Source of the DNA: Vigna angularis
Lineage: Eukaryota > Streptophyta > Magnoliopsida > Fabales > Fabaceae
DNA length: 64,000 bases
Assembly: GCF_016808095.1 (NCBI RefSeq)
Contig: NC_068971.1
Coordinates: forward strand, 51,973,631-52,037,630
Reading direction: 5' to 3'
Part shown: one piece after another, positions 11,027 through 23,866 of the stretch
Numbering within the stretch: the stretch's first letter is position 1
Layout: each line of letters starts with the position of its first letter
The notes under the pieces: model-generated
Databases searched by the model: none
What the model was told of the DNA's origin: nothing
What the model saw: only the letters and a program-made list of their open reading frames with translations
Position numbers and translations under genes: made by a program

Positions 11027-12845
11027 GGATTGAAGCTTAATGATAATCAACAAAGCCAGAAACGATAAAGAAAATGAATAGGTACAGAAAAAGATGAATG
11101 CTAAAAGTGTTGGAATGCATAGCGTTATATAAAAGATCTACAAGAACAGGAAACGAAGTGCACGAAAATTAGCTGTAGGATTTCCATGGCCAACTCATCT
11201 AAAACACGGTTTATTTAATTCTCTACAATTTTATTTTTTTAATTTTTTGTTAACTATAGCACAGACCAAATGTTGTCCTTTTCCCATTACCTGTTTCCGT
11301 TACAAAATAACAAATAAAAAACGTAACTTTAACCTGACTTTTCTTTTTTGTTTTAACATTAATTTTTTTTAATTTTTGTTAATAATAATTAATAATAAGA
11401 CATTTTTTAAGAATAAAAAATGCATAGTAAAGAGTTGTATCATAATCATTTTTTAAATAAAAAATTACACTTGTAATTAGTTGTGGGTGTGAATATCTAA
11501 CCTACGGAAGAAGTAATGCACTGCCGTGACTCCTTCATCTTTATATATAATCTTCACCTCGTTATTAACCAGAGAATATGTTATTATTGAGAAATATTTT
11601 TGATATATCTAATACTCTTACATTGTTTAAAAATTAAAATAAAATAATTTATTTATTTTTTCAATTTTCAGAAACTTTTTTAAAGATAAAACTCTAAAAT
11701 AGAATAATAATTCAAGTATGGTTGTCCATTATGAATGAAGTCAAAATATAAAATAATAAAAGATAATAATACTTTGATAATATTTTTTTGACAACATTTT
11801 AACACCGTTTACATGTCATTCTGTGATTGTTTCATATTGATTTTTATGATTATTATTATTGATTGTAAAGTAATTTTGGATCAATTACAAAATTACACAT
11901 AAATAATGTTAAAATATTATAAAAAAAATGTTGTCAAACTATTATTATCGAATTATAAAATAGTTCTTGATATTATCTTGGTGCCGCACCCCATCAAATT
12001 TTTTCTGCATCCCATCAAAGCTTCTGGAAAAAAAATTTCCGTAATAAGAATGTGCGATTGTCTTCTGAAAAAAAAAAATGCAAATTGATTTAGTGTTTTC
12101 CAAAATATAAATTCCGGAATGATAACTTCCTTGTTTTTCTTCCTGCATCCCGATATAAGTGATACTTCCCAAACTATTCCTGGTTGAAAATATTATAAAT
12201 TTTGTTATACCCCCCTTATTTTTTAAGTTTTTAGCGCCACGTTGACTTCTTCAATTAAGCAATTGAAAATCATTGGCAAAAAGAAAAATATTGAATCATT
12301 TAAAAGCATATACTAAATTGAAGCTAAAAAATTGTAAAACAACTAAAAAAAACTCAATAATGAGAGAACATAAAATATTAAACCATAAAACAATGAAAAC
12401 ATACAAAATCACATATACAAGTTCTCCTTGATAAAGAGAGAAAAGAGCTATCCTTCAATTGGTCTCTGTATAAATGAATCACCCTTAAAATCCTTCTACA
12501 TTTTTATTACATTGGCATGCAAAAAAATCATCTACCTACTTTCTACCCACCACATACTATGATATTGAAACAATTGTAGGTCAATACAATGGAGGGGCTT
12601 CGTTTTTGGAAAAAAAAAAAGCTGTCAAAATATGAGCCCTAACATTGAAGACCAGAATCTCTGAATCCCTAAAATGTGACTCCAGAGAACAAATAGAGGA
12701 TTTTATGAGATATGAGAAAAACGGGTTAGGTTTCACTAAGAAGTAAAAAGACATGAATAAAAAGAGACAACTTTATATCTACAATACAATTTGCAGACGC
12801 GACATCCAATGTTGAGCAGTCCAGGTAGGTTTGATCTAAACTTTT
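11027..12845. other. Intergenic between the NOI gene and TNO1
   Basis: The right part (about 12600-12845) is the expected 3' UTR of the TNO1-like gene. The left part holds the NOI gene 5' UTR and promoter. The middle is AT-rich, with short frames that I do not regard as genes. Confidence 0.65.
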
Positions 12846-15800
12846 CTACAAGATCGTCCCCAGCAGCCAGATATGCAAGAGAAGCAAATAACCAACAACT
12901 CCTAATCTTGCTCTAGGACGACTCATGAGAACTCGACCACCAGATAACCTGCATAGGGAAATCAAGTTCTTTTTTTTGATAGAGTTCAAAATAAATGGAA
13001 CTTTGCAACAGTAAAACTAGAGTTGTATTCTCAGTTGCAATAATAAAAACATTGAATTTGTATTTCTGAAAATGCTTTCATTTAAAGTATTTATGTTCAA
13101 TTAAAAGGAACTATTAGCATTAATATAATAGAGATCGGAATTTTCCAACTTATTTAATGATTTTATTTAGAAGTAGTTACCACAATGCTACTAAACATAT
13201 ACAGTTGTCTCTAGTTAAGCTATTTTAGCAGTTTTATCATTAAACAAACTAAACAACGCCAATAAATCAATTCCAATTATTCAGGGCCGAGTTACCTTCT
13301 TTAATAAAATAGAGTTTTTGAACAAATCTTTAGTCCCTTTTTTTCCAAAGAAAATGTCATGGTGTATGGTGATTTGAATTTGATACTAGGATAAATATAT
13401 CTTTTTTTTCCTAAATAATTCCAAATATATGTAGCCTTAAATTTTTTTCCTATATAGAATGAAACCATTTTAACAGTCTAGTAACTGCTTCATTTAACGC
13501 TCTCCTAACCATGGATCTTTAGCATCCTCTGGCCGGTCTTTCTCAATACAGCATGGTATTTTTTGAGATTCTACGCACAAATATCATTAAAATTTTATGT
13601 CTTCAACGTTCGGCCATCAATTTTACCATGTAAATTCTACAATTCTTTCATGTTAAACACTCTTCGTTTACCTCGTTTAAAAAAGTAAAAGAAAATAGCA
13701 ATTTTACCAGAGTCCATCAATACGATCTGCAATGAGCTTTCCATGTTTTGGTACAAATCCAGATGTGTTTAGAGACTTGAATACGCGACCTGCAAAGTAA
13801 CCTAGAATTAAGTCATCAAATTTTCAAATCAATAATTCACAATAATGACAAGCTCATAATTACCTTTATCCTCATCCGTATCCACTCTGTTAATCAAATT
13901 ATCAGACTCCATACTAATATCAAGTGCAAGATGGTCAGCAGATCCTTTTCGCATATTCCGCACATGAGCAGCTGATGAGACAGGTGATATTGCTTTCTTG
14001 CCACGTGATGAACCCTGTGCAAAGAAGCATACATTTAACATGCATTTCCCTTATTCACTTTAACACGTAATTCGAAAATGCATCATAATATAAAGGAATT
14101 GATAAAAGAAAAAGCAAGACATGATCAGTCAGAAATCAAACGAATATCCAATATATGTATGTGAAGGGAGAAAATTTCCCTTCAAAACAAATTTCTAGTT
14201 CATCCGCATTTATTTCAAGAAAAGAAATAAGGCAACGGTAGATAGACATATCTATTTGTCATATTTCAGGATCAATTCAGAAAGACAAAGGCAGGTGTTA
14301 ACTAATGACACATTAAACCATCAATATTATGTCACAAAGAATCACAGGATATGTTTCTAATGAGTCGTTGAAACATTTGAACTTAAATATCCTTGCAGAT
14401 CCACTTCCAATATCACATTATGTAAGAACTATAAGCTTAGAAAACAAGGTTAAGATTGACCACCTCTTCAACTTCAGTTATCTCAGACCCAGTAGGTAAT
14501 GAGGATGCTTCATATATGCTCCTGTCCTGGACAATGTCTGGCTGAGAAGTCCTATCTTGAAGTGAATCTTCAAGTAGTTTAACCTTGGTTTTTAATTCAT
14601 CAATAACCTTCTGACTTCCAACTAACTTAATATCAAGTTCTTGGGCCTTAGATTTTGAATCATCACATTCTGAACGAATGGCAACAATACGTTTTTCCAA
14701 TGCCGGTATTAATTCCTTCAAATCCTTAGATTTCCTACTTACAACCCATTCACCGGTTCCCAAAGAAATATCCATAATTTTTTCTAATACATAAGTGAGC
14801 TCAGACAATTCATTCTTGAGCATATTTGCATCTTCACAGTTTCTACTGAGTTGTTTAACTTCCTCCTTCATATCCTTAATTTCAAGATCCTTTGTTTCAA
14901 GGATTGACTGCAGCTTTTCTTTATCATGAGACATAGAGTTTAATTGATCATGCAACCTAGTAATACTATCAATAATGTAAGAGAATTTTTTCATAGGGGC
15001 TGAAGTAGGTAGCTCCAAGTCATCTTCAGACTCTACAATAGGGATTTTGATCCTATCTATCTTGTCAAAGACATCTCTCATTTGAGATGATGTAAGGAGG
15101 GAGTTTTCTGCCAATGGAAAAAGAAGATTTGAAATTAAATCAACATATTAAATAAAATAAAATCCAATATGCTTAAGTCAAGAAACATGTCAAATTTCTT
15201 TACCTTCTTTTGCTAACAAAGCATCTTGCATTGATGAAATCTCAGCCTCTTTTTCTTTCAATTTTTCTTCTAGGGCATGATAACTTTCTAACTTATCTTT
15301 AAGCTCACTGCCAGCACTTTGGAGTGATTGAATATCAGATTCCAGCAGCGAAACTCTGTTTTTATTTAAGTCTCTATCATCTGTGACTAATTCAAAAGCA
15401 ACTGTTGCTTCTTTCAATTTATTCTGTAAATCTTCAATTGTTGCATCTAACTGCTCACTTCTAAATTCAAACTGTCTAATCAAAGCTTGAGTTTTTCTAG
15501 AAGTACTAATCAACTTATGTGTGGCCTCCAAGTATTTACTGTTCTTATGATGATCTGCTTGCGCACCTGCTTCAAGGTTTAACTTTTCAACCTCAGAAAT
15601 GGAGTCTAGCAGCCCAAGATTCTTGTCAACTTCACTCTGAAGTGCAATGGTAGAATCAGTGCATGCAGATAGCAATACATTGATATTGTTTTGTAAAGTG
15701 GCAATGATATTTTCCTGTTCTTCTTTCAACTTTTTCATGGTATTTGCTTCTTCTTTCAAACTTTCCATGTTCTGAACAATAGTCTCCGAGATGGTCTCAG

Positions 15801-18800
15801 TCTCCAACAGTTTTCCATGGAGAGGAGAAATAAACTCATCCATAGAATATGAAAATTCGTCAAACTTATCTGCAATGTGTTTGCTGCTCAACTCAAATTC
15901 TTTCACAATCTTTCCAAATGATAAGATTATGGTGTCAATATCAGCATCATCAATCTCTGTGTTTTCCAGTTCAACTTCAAAATTTTCAGGACCATCCAAG
16001 AATGTTGTTCTCATAATTGTATTTTCCTGGAGCAAACAACACATTAAGACAGAAATATAGACAAAAGCATTAACAGAACAAAAACAACAATAGACACACA
16101 CACAGAATGATTTAACAGAATGAAAAGATTTGAAACAGCACATTTGATATCAAAAGCCATGTAATTTTCTAATCAATACACATATCATGCATTGATCACC
16201 ATTAACTTTTTTCAATTATATGTAGACACATGTTACTCATGAGAAGTCTTGGACGGCACATTAACAGGTTAATTAAGTATTCAACGTACGAAATAAAAGA
16301 AAATAATAACAACCAAAAGGGGGTGGTAACAATACTACCTCCATCACTAGCTGTCCCTTTGAGTCCTTTGCATTTAAGGCAACATTATCTCTAATTTTGT
16401 TGACAACTAGATTCATATTCTTCAGGGTCTCATATTTCCTCTCAAAGAATTGTTTTATTCTGGGAAATAGAGTAGTGTCCTTCATGAGCACCTGAAGATC
16501 ATTAAGAAGTCCAATGAGCTTTAAGGACCTGCTTTCTAAGTTGCCATTCTTTCCAGCTAACTCGTCCATGCATGAATTTAACTTCAAACTGAGTGAAGAT
16601 ATCTCCTGTTTTGCAATTTCATTTGAATTTTCTAAGGCGGAAACATCATCTTGTGCCTTTGATAATGCATCCTCCAGTGATTTTATAGTTTCAGAAGCAT
16701 CTACCAAATTGTTGGCATGATTTGCAGCTTCATCTTGCAGCTTCTTCAATTCATTTTCCATCTCAGTCTTGACAACTTGATCAGCATTATACTTTTCATT
16801 CAATAAATTGACATTACCCTCAACCTCAGATAGTCTACCTTCTAGATCCTCTATTTTCCTGCTAGCCTGTGCCATTTTGCTTGTTTGGCTGGCTGCTTCA
16901 TCTTTAAAACTCTCTAACACTGTCTCTGCAGCTACTCTGCTAACTTGAGCCTGCTCTTTTTCATCAGAAAGAATAGAAATATCTTTTGCTGCTTGTGATA
17001 ACGCCTCTTCAAGTGACTTAGTAGTACCCTGAACCTGATATAGTTTATCTTCTAGATCCTTTATGGTCCTGCTGGCCTCTGTCAGTTTGCTAGTTTGACT
17101 GGCTGCTTCATCATTAAAACCCTGTAACACTCTCTCTGCAGCTACTCTGCTAACTTGAGCCTGCTCTTTTTCTTCGGAAAGAATAGAAATATCTTTTTCC
17201 GCTTGCGATAACGTATCTTCAAGTAACTTCTTAGTACCCTCAACCTGATATAGTTTATCTTCCAGATCCTTTATGATCCTGCTAGCCTCTGCCAGTTTGC
17301 TTGCTTGACTGGTTGCTTCATCTTTAAAACTCTCTAACTCTCTTTCAGCAGCAACTCTACTAGCTTGAGCTTGCTCTTTTTCTACGGAAAGAATAGAAAT
17401 ATCTTTTTCTGCTTCTGATAAGGCATCTTCAAGTGACTTGTTGGTACTGAAGACCTCGGCAACTTTATCTTTAACTTTCTGTAACTCTTCCTCCATTTTT
17501 CCCTTCAGATATTCTAATTCTGTTTTCTCTTCAGCAAGTTGAGAAACACTGTCATTTGAAGACGATAATTCCCGTTCAAGGGATTTTACAGTGGCTTGGG
17601 ATTCAGCTACTTTAATTTCAAGTATACTGGCATTCTCCTTCACTAGTTGCAACTCTTGCTCTATGTGTACCTTGGCATCTTGGAATTCACTGACATAATC
17701 AGCAAGCCACTTCACCTTTTCTATTGGTTCATCAAAAGCAGGCTCAACAGGAAGAATGATACCATCAATACACTCCATCACTTTCTGTAACATGTTATTG
17801 CTCTCAGTTAAGAATTGGTCTAACTGATTCCTCTCCCTTTTCATTTCCAGAAGATCAGCCTCCAGCTTTGGGATGCTTTCCAAATCACTGGACAATCTGT
17901 TGATCTCATCCCTGTATTCAGAAACAGCAGATTCTTGCTTCTGCAAATCAACCTTCAACTGCTCAATCTCTGAGTTCCTTTCATTTAGAAAACCTTTTAG
18001 ATTGTCCCTATCCTGAACCAGCCCCTTTCCTTTCTTAACTGCCATGGACAACTTATCCCTAAGCATGGCAGTCTTCTCCTCTGATCGATCAAGATCTTGC
18101 AGCAGAGAACTCCTTTCTTCTTTCAGAGTTACAATTTCCTCAGATGCCACTTTTAGTTCTTCTGAAAGTTTATTTGTACTTGATCTAATTAGCATCTCCT
18201 CTTCTAGTATATCTTCATAGAGTATTAAACCTTGGTCTCTAACATACAAGAGACTTTGAATGTTTTCAAACAACTCAGCATCAATCTTAGATGCTCTAGA
18301 CAAGGGACCACTCTGCCCTTTTAGAATTTGAAAGCATAAATCGATGATCACAGAAGTGTTGGAATAGTCAATCCCTTCATCTTCCTTGTTCAGGCCACAA
18401 AGATCAACTAACATATTGACTATCTGATCCTTCTCCAAAGAAATTTGACAGTTCTTGCCAAAAAGCTCATCATATTTGAACTTCAAATCAGTTAATTCTG
18501 ACAGAAGGAAATATTTTTCCTGCAATTCCAGCACAAGAGAAATACTCAACTGATCAATATTGTAACGGGATGCTTCCATGATTGTGGAATTTTCTTCCTG
18601 TAGAGTGTCCATGATCTCCCGGGCCCTAAGACAAGAATCCACAATCCAATTCACTTGTGATTCCAAATCATATGATGAAACAGGCTCTGGTATGTCCACT
18701 AGAGATAGAGATTCCTTCAATTTGCACAACTCTATGAAGGCTTCCTTCAGTGTATTTCTCTCATCCGCAAAACATCTGAGTTTCTCTGGCACATCAAACA

Positions 18801-20408
18801 TTCCAGGATCATCAGGTTTGGCATAAGACAAGATTTCTTCCACTTGATCCCAAACTGCATTCTTTTCTAATAATGAGTTCTGTAGGGAAACGACCATATT
18901 TTCACTATGGACCAACTCTTCCTTAGCAACCTCAGCAGCTTGGAGTGCGACTGACTTCTCTTCCAATTCAATCAAACATTTCTCAAGCTCGCTGGATTTA
19001 TCAGCCAGAGACTTCTTTAACGAATCTCGCTGCTGTACCAATGCCTTTCCTTTGGTCACAGCCATACTAAGCTTTTCTTTCGTATTAGCACATTTAACCT
19101 TTTCCTGCTCAAGTTCTATTTTCAAATTTCCTAGCTCAGTATTCAATGTCCCTAGCATCACCTTTTCCTTATCAAGCTCATCAACCAATTTCCGGTTTTC
19201 ATCTTCTAACTGAGCCAGTTTTTCAACCAATTCTGTTTCCTTTCTTTTGAGCTCCAGTAACCCACCATGAGCACCAGCAAGTATGCTCCCATATTGCTGC
19301 TCTTTAGAATCCAAGCCTACCTGGGAGAAAGATTGCCCAAGTTGATAAATTTCAGAAAGAATCTGATTGTACTTTCCAATTAAACGGGTATTGCCTTCTT
19401 CAATATAAACTATTTTCCCACTAATAGAATCATCCAATACTTGTTCTTGAGTGACAACTGTTGCAAGAGAGGATATCATTTTATCCATCAAATTCTCAAC
19501 AAAACGATCCTTTTCAAGTTGAGCTTGAGCTGAAACCTGAAAATTATCATTAGATACCATTAACTGAGCTAGCTTTGTATTAAGATCCTCTATCTCACGG
19601 TCCCTGGTAGACAGATGTTCCCGAAGATTACTTATAGTGGTTTCACTGTTTGACCGTTCTTCTGAAGCAGTGTTCACAAATTCCAAACATTCTTTTATCA
19701 TCTCCCTCAACGGAAACTCACTCACGTCCCTATCTCCAACTTCAGTTCCATTCTCTTTGCCATTGAGAGTCTTTAGCTGACAATGAAGATCAAGCACTCC
19801 CTGTGTAACAGTTTGTCTTTCTTCCTGCTCAACTCAAAAAAGAAATAATGAGTACTTCACATCAAAATTCATTCTGTGCAAGCTAAAACCACTCTCAAAT
19901 TAATACAAACGACAAACCTGGTATTCCTGCACAATCCGTTCTTTCTCAGCATCAGTTTTCTCCAGCTGATCTGGGGAGTGAGAATCCCCGACTCCATTGC
20001 CCATTTCAACAGAATGTCTCTGCTGGTGATGCATAACTTCATTTTCCTCCGTTCCGTCATCTTCATTCTTCTCTGTTGAAACTTCTTCATCCTTTTGCCC
20101 GGTTAACTCATCGGGACAATCAACAAACATGTCATCCCTGGCAGTATCCTCTGCAGACTTCTCATCATCAGGTTCTCCATGATCAACACGCTCTCCCTGC
20201 TTCACTCACATTAATCGAAAAGCATCAGTGCTCCGCATTGCCCAATTTTCGTAGCTTGAGTAATAAACAATTGGTAACCAATAAGTACCTGGTCTTGATT
20301 TGTACCAGTGTTTGATTCGTTATCCACATTTGATTGCTCGTGCCCCACACCACCCCCTGAATCCGAATCCGCTTCCGGAACCAGCTCCGCTACGTGATTC
20401 TCAGACAT
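12846..20408 (-). CDS. TNO1: TNO1-like long coiled-coil trans-Golgi protein
   Basis: Eight coding exons join in frame: 20289-20408, 19918-20196, 16339-19824, 15204-16026, 14464-15107, 13864-14014, 13708-13789 and 12846-12948 (about 1895 aa). The start is the first ATG in frame (MSENHVAEL); longer frames begin without ATG. The N-terminus is acidic and holds DDMFVDCPDEL, matching the same spot in Arabidopsis TNO1. Nearly all the rest is heptad-rich coiled coil. The conserved tail has VFKSLNTSGFVPKHGKLIAD, then LSGGRVLMSRPRARLG, then a terminal membrane segment (about 1877-1895, ending LLGTIL). By family it is a tail-anchored trans-Golgi tether that binds the SNARE SYP41 and supports vacuolar traffic. 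The donor of the fifth exon is ambiguous (14464 or 14461), changing one residue. An exact 210-bp triplication sits in exon 3. Confidence 0.92.
16771..17400 (-). repeat. In-frame tandem triplication, 210 bp per unit, in TNO1 exon 3
   Basis: Three units begin at 17400, 17190 and 16980, each starting with codons for ISILS and continuing EKEQAQ(A/V)SRVAAE. The period is exactly 70 residues, or ten heptads, so the coiled-coil register is unbroken. Units 1 and 2 are closest; unit 3 diverges in its second half. They cover residues 942-1151 of the joined protein. Confidence 0.93.
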
Positions 20409-20442
20409 CTCAACATTCAAATTCCTCACTCCCAAACGAGAT

Positions 20443-20650
20443 TCGGATCTGCAATTTCTATTTCCTTAAAAAAAAAATGCACAAACGATAACTCAAACAA
20501 AAATAAAACCAATTAAATACAAATTCAAATGAATTAAATCAAACAGCAAATGAGCTTGAACATTTATTTTGATATATGAAACCCTAAAATGAAATTGACT
20601 TGGAAAACCTGAAATAGCAGAGTGAAAGCCAATCAAACTGTAAATGCATA
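20443..20650 (-). other. Probable 5' UTR intron of TNO1
   Basis: Upstream of the ATG an acceptor (TTGCAG|ATCC) ends at 20443, and a good donor (AACAG|GTATGC) lies at 20650/20651. The intervening 208 bp is AT-rich and contains no upstream coding frame continuous with the protein. This is inferred from splice signals only. Confidence 0.45.
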
Positions 20651-20699
20651 CCTGTTAAGACGACGAATTTCGGATTCTAAGAAAAATAATAAAATTTAA

Positions 20700-22497
20700 A
20701 AGCAGATTTTATTTTATTAATTTTTATTTGGTTATTATTATAGTTTTGGATTATTGGTACTACTACAGATCCTGAAACTGGTCTGTGTCTGTGGTAAACG
20801 GTAACGTTGTCAGACTCGTCGTTGACCTTTCTGTCCTATTTCTTTGGTACTCAAAAACGACGTCATTTGGATGCGGAAGAGCTGATACGTCACTTTGTAA
20901 TTTTCTATAAATTATAATTTTTTTCGTTTACAAATTACTTTTTTTTTCAAAATTATAATTTACCTGTGTTGGTGGGATTTTTTTAAGACAACAATTTTTT
21001 TCATTTAAAAAAATATATGATTTATTAGATTTTTTAAATATATTTTTTTATAACTAACATTTTGTAATTACATTTCAATGAGTTTATGTAGTAAGATTTT
21101 TTTAAGGAAATTGCAGATTTATAAGTTTTAAAATAGTTTTATGATTGTTTTGGAAAAAGTTTAAATTATAAGAACTAACAATAAGAAATAAAGTAAAGTA
21201 AATAAATATTTTAATTTTTTATTAAATAAATAATTAGTTGGGACGTGATACTATTAAGACGAAGTATTATCCTAAATTCACCTCAAACACACCTCGGGAG
21301 AGAAATTTGCTAAATCTTTTTGCATTAATAGAAAGATAAGATATTAAATAATAAATAAAAAAATTAAAACAATTGTAAATTTGGTTTTTTTCAGTTTTTA
21401 TTAAAAGATATTTATTTTATTGAATGTTTAATTTTTTTATATTTTTAAATTAAATATTAATTGTTTGATTGTTATTTACGTATTTTTGTATGAAAAATAA
21501 AAAGACGGTTTATTTAAGTTCTAAGTTTAAATATTATTAATTAAGTTTTTATTAAAGAAACTTTTCAATTGTCCAAAAATGTCACAGTTTTTAACTGAGT
21601 TTCATTTTAAAGCTTTAAATAAAACATTACAAACTAAAACAATAAAAATAAATGAAGTACCGAAATTTTAATTTTTTTTACCAAATTTTTTTATTTCTTA
21701 TCTCCTCATGATTAAATTAATTTTTGTTTAAGTATTAAATTTTAAAAAAATATGCTACTCTTTTATGAAGATAATTATGATTTTCAAACTTTATTTCTTC
21801 AGTGTCCAAATTCACAATGTCTTACTTAAAATTACAAAAATAAACACTTATCTCACCCCAGTACTGGTTATTCAATTAACATGATATAAAAAGCTTAAAC
21901 ACTCGATGAAACAGAAATTTTTTACAATATTTAATAAAAATATCCATTTTTTTTTCAATAAGAGTCACATTACTCAACTTGTCAACAAAATCAATTCATA
22001 ATAACTAAATTAAAGAATATAATTTTTTTAATAAAAATTCAATTAAAATTACATAAACACCACTGCCATAAAGGTTATAGTTATATTAAACAAAATTTAG
22101 AAATGAATTACTTAAATTCACCACTGACATAATGGTTAGTTATATTAAACAAAATTTAGCAATGAATAGAAAATAAAATAAACAAATCCAGAAAAAGTTC
22201 CAAGTTATATAATGGTAGTGATAATACTCATAAAAAAAATTAAAATCCAAATTCAATACATTCATAACGGTAACTGTTAATTAATTTTAAGTGTAAAATA
22301 AACAAAAGTTTAGTTGGGCAAGGCTGTGTTTGTTCCCCTGACATTTATTGTCACACACTTTCTTTTGACTTTGCGCTGTCTTTATTGTTTATTATTTTTA
22401 TTTTCGATTTTCTGTAAGTGGTCTTGTCTCTGCTCTCAATGGATTGGATTGACCGGTATGTAATACTTCTTGAAAATTAATTAGCATACAATATACC
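20700..22497. other. Intergenic, AT-rich, upstream of TNO1
   Basis: The left end should contain the TNO1 promoter. The rest is AT-rich without supported genes; it holds a short tandem duplication listed separately. Confidence 0.65.
22058..22167. repeat. Imperfect tandem duplication, about 61-bp period
   Basis: Two units, at 22058-22107 and 22119-22167, share CACCACTG(C/A)CATAA(A/T)GGTTA and TTATATTAAACAAAATTTAG. No function is apparent. Confidence 0.8.
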
Positions 22498-22504
22498 AAT
22501 TCAA

Positions 22505-23859
22505 GGTTTATGTACAAGGGGTCAATTTTTTTTCAAATTTACGTGTCTCACTTTTTAAATTTATTTGAACTGAAGTTGAATATAAAAATCCCAACTTTAG
22601 CATAAATAAATTTTAAACATATATTACATTATAATCTCAACATATACATGCTTTATGTATGAAAGATGACATGACATGAGAGTCAAGCACTAGAAAGAGA
22701 AAAACTTTATAAAAAAGTTAAGTAGTACGATGAATTTAATAAGAAATAACTTGACACGATAATTAAGTAGTACTAAAATATTAGAAAGATATTTAGATAA
22801 ATTAGTGGTGCATTCCAATAATTTGATAAGATACATAAAAAAAACTCAAATAACTTTTCAAGAAGTCTAGATGTCTACATAAGGTGTATTAAGAATCTAA
22901 ATTTTTCAACAAGAAGTCCATATGTCTAGTAAGGAATATGAAGAACTTAAATAGCTCAACAAGAAGTTCATATGTCTCAGTAAGGTGCATGGAAAACTCA
23001 GCTCAATAAGAAGTCTAGATATCTCGATAAAATGCACGAATAACTCATATAACTTGATGGAAAGTCCAAATAGCTCGGTAAGATACATATTATATCACTC
23101 ACTTCAAGAATACATGCATCTTACTAAGCTATTTGAGTTCTCCATGCATCTTACTGAGTTATATGGACTTCCTACCAAGTTATCAAATTTATGTATACAC
23201 ATTGTCAAGTTATTTGAACTTTTCGTTGAGCCATGTGAGTTCTTTATACATTTTACCAAGTTATATGGATTTTCTGCCAAACCATCTAAGTTCTTCATGT
23301 ACCTTACCGGGCTATTGAAATGCATCACTGGTCTATCATAATGCACCTTGCCGACCTCTCAACGTTACGTAACTGTCTTGTTGAATTATTTTTGTACTTG
23401 TCCTTCTTGTTCAATTTCACATGCTACTCAACCTTCTTAGGAGTTCTCCTCTTGATTGTGTTTCACTCTCGAATTACGTTCCATGCTCAAATCACATGTA
23501 TAATGAAGTCGATATTTCATTCAAAATCGTTTGCATTAAAATCTTCAACCCTATACATGATTTCAATTTAAAATTTATTTGTTACAGTCGTCATTCTCAT
23601 GTACAACTTCAAGTTAAAGTCATTATTTACAACTTTTACTTAAATTTTAAATGGTGATTAATTAAGTTTCATCTTATCGAAGTTACTAAAATTACATACA
23701 ACTTCAATATAATCAAGAATCATCCATACTATTTATCACTTTTTCGAATAAAATTATCAACCTCAGACAACTTAATCCATATGTATAATAAATTTACAAA
23801 ACGATCCAAATACTTTAAGTTTAAAAAGAAAAATGACCCATTTTAATAAATAAACCTAT
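22505..23859. mobile_element. Foldback TIR element, copy 2
   Basis: The left end GGTTTATGTACAAGGGGTCA matches the right inverted repeat of copy 1 and pairs with this copy's own right end, which on the opposite strand reads AGGTTTATTTATTAAAATGGGTCA. The 7-mer AATTCAA flanks it directly at 22498-22504, and recurs at 23860-23866, again three bases beyond the inverted repeat. The interior (about 22840-23340) is a long imperfect inverted repeat of units containing AACTCAAATAGCTC and their complements, able to form an extended hairpin. Open frames across it are by-products of the repeat and show no transposase motif. The subterminal regions (CAACTTCAAGTTAAAGT type) also resemble copy 1. Confidence 0.78.
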
Positions 23860-23866
23860 AATTCAA

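Noticed and set aside
22985..23341. A 118-residue open frame and overlapping frames on the other strand
   Set aside because: They lie in the hairpin of the foldback element. Their repetitiveness comes from DNA subrepeats and there is no transposase or other motif.
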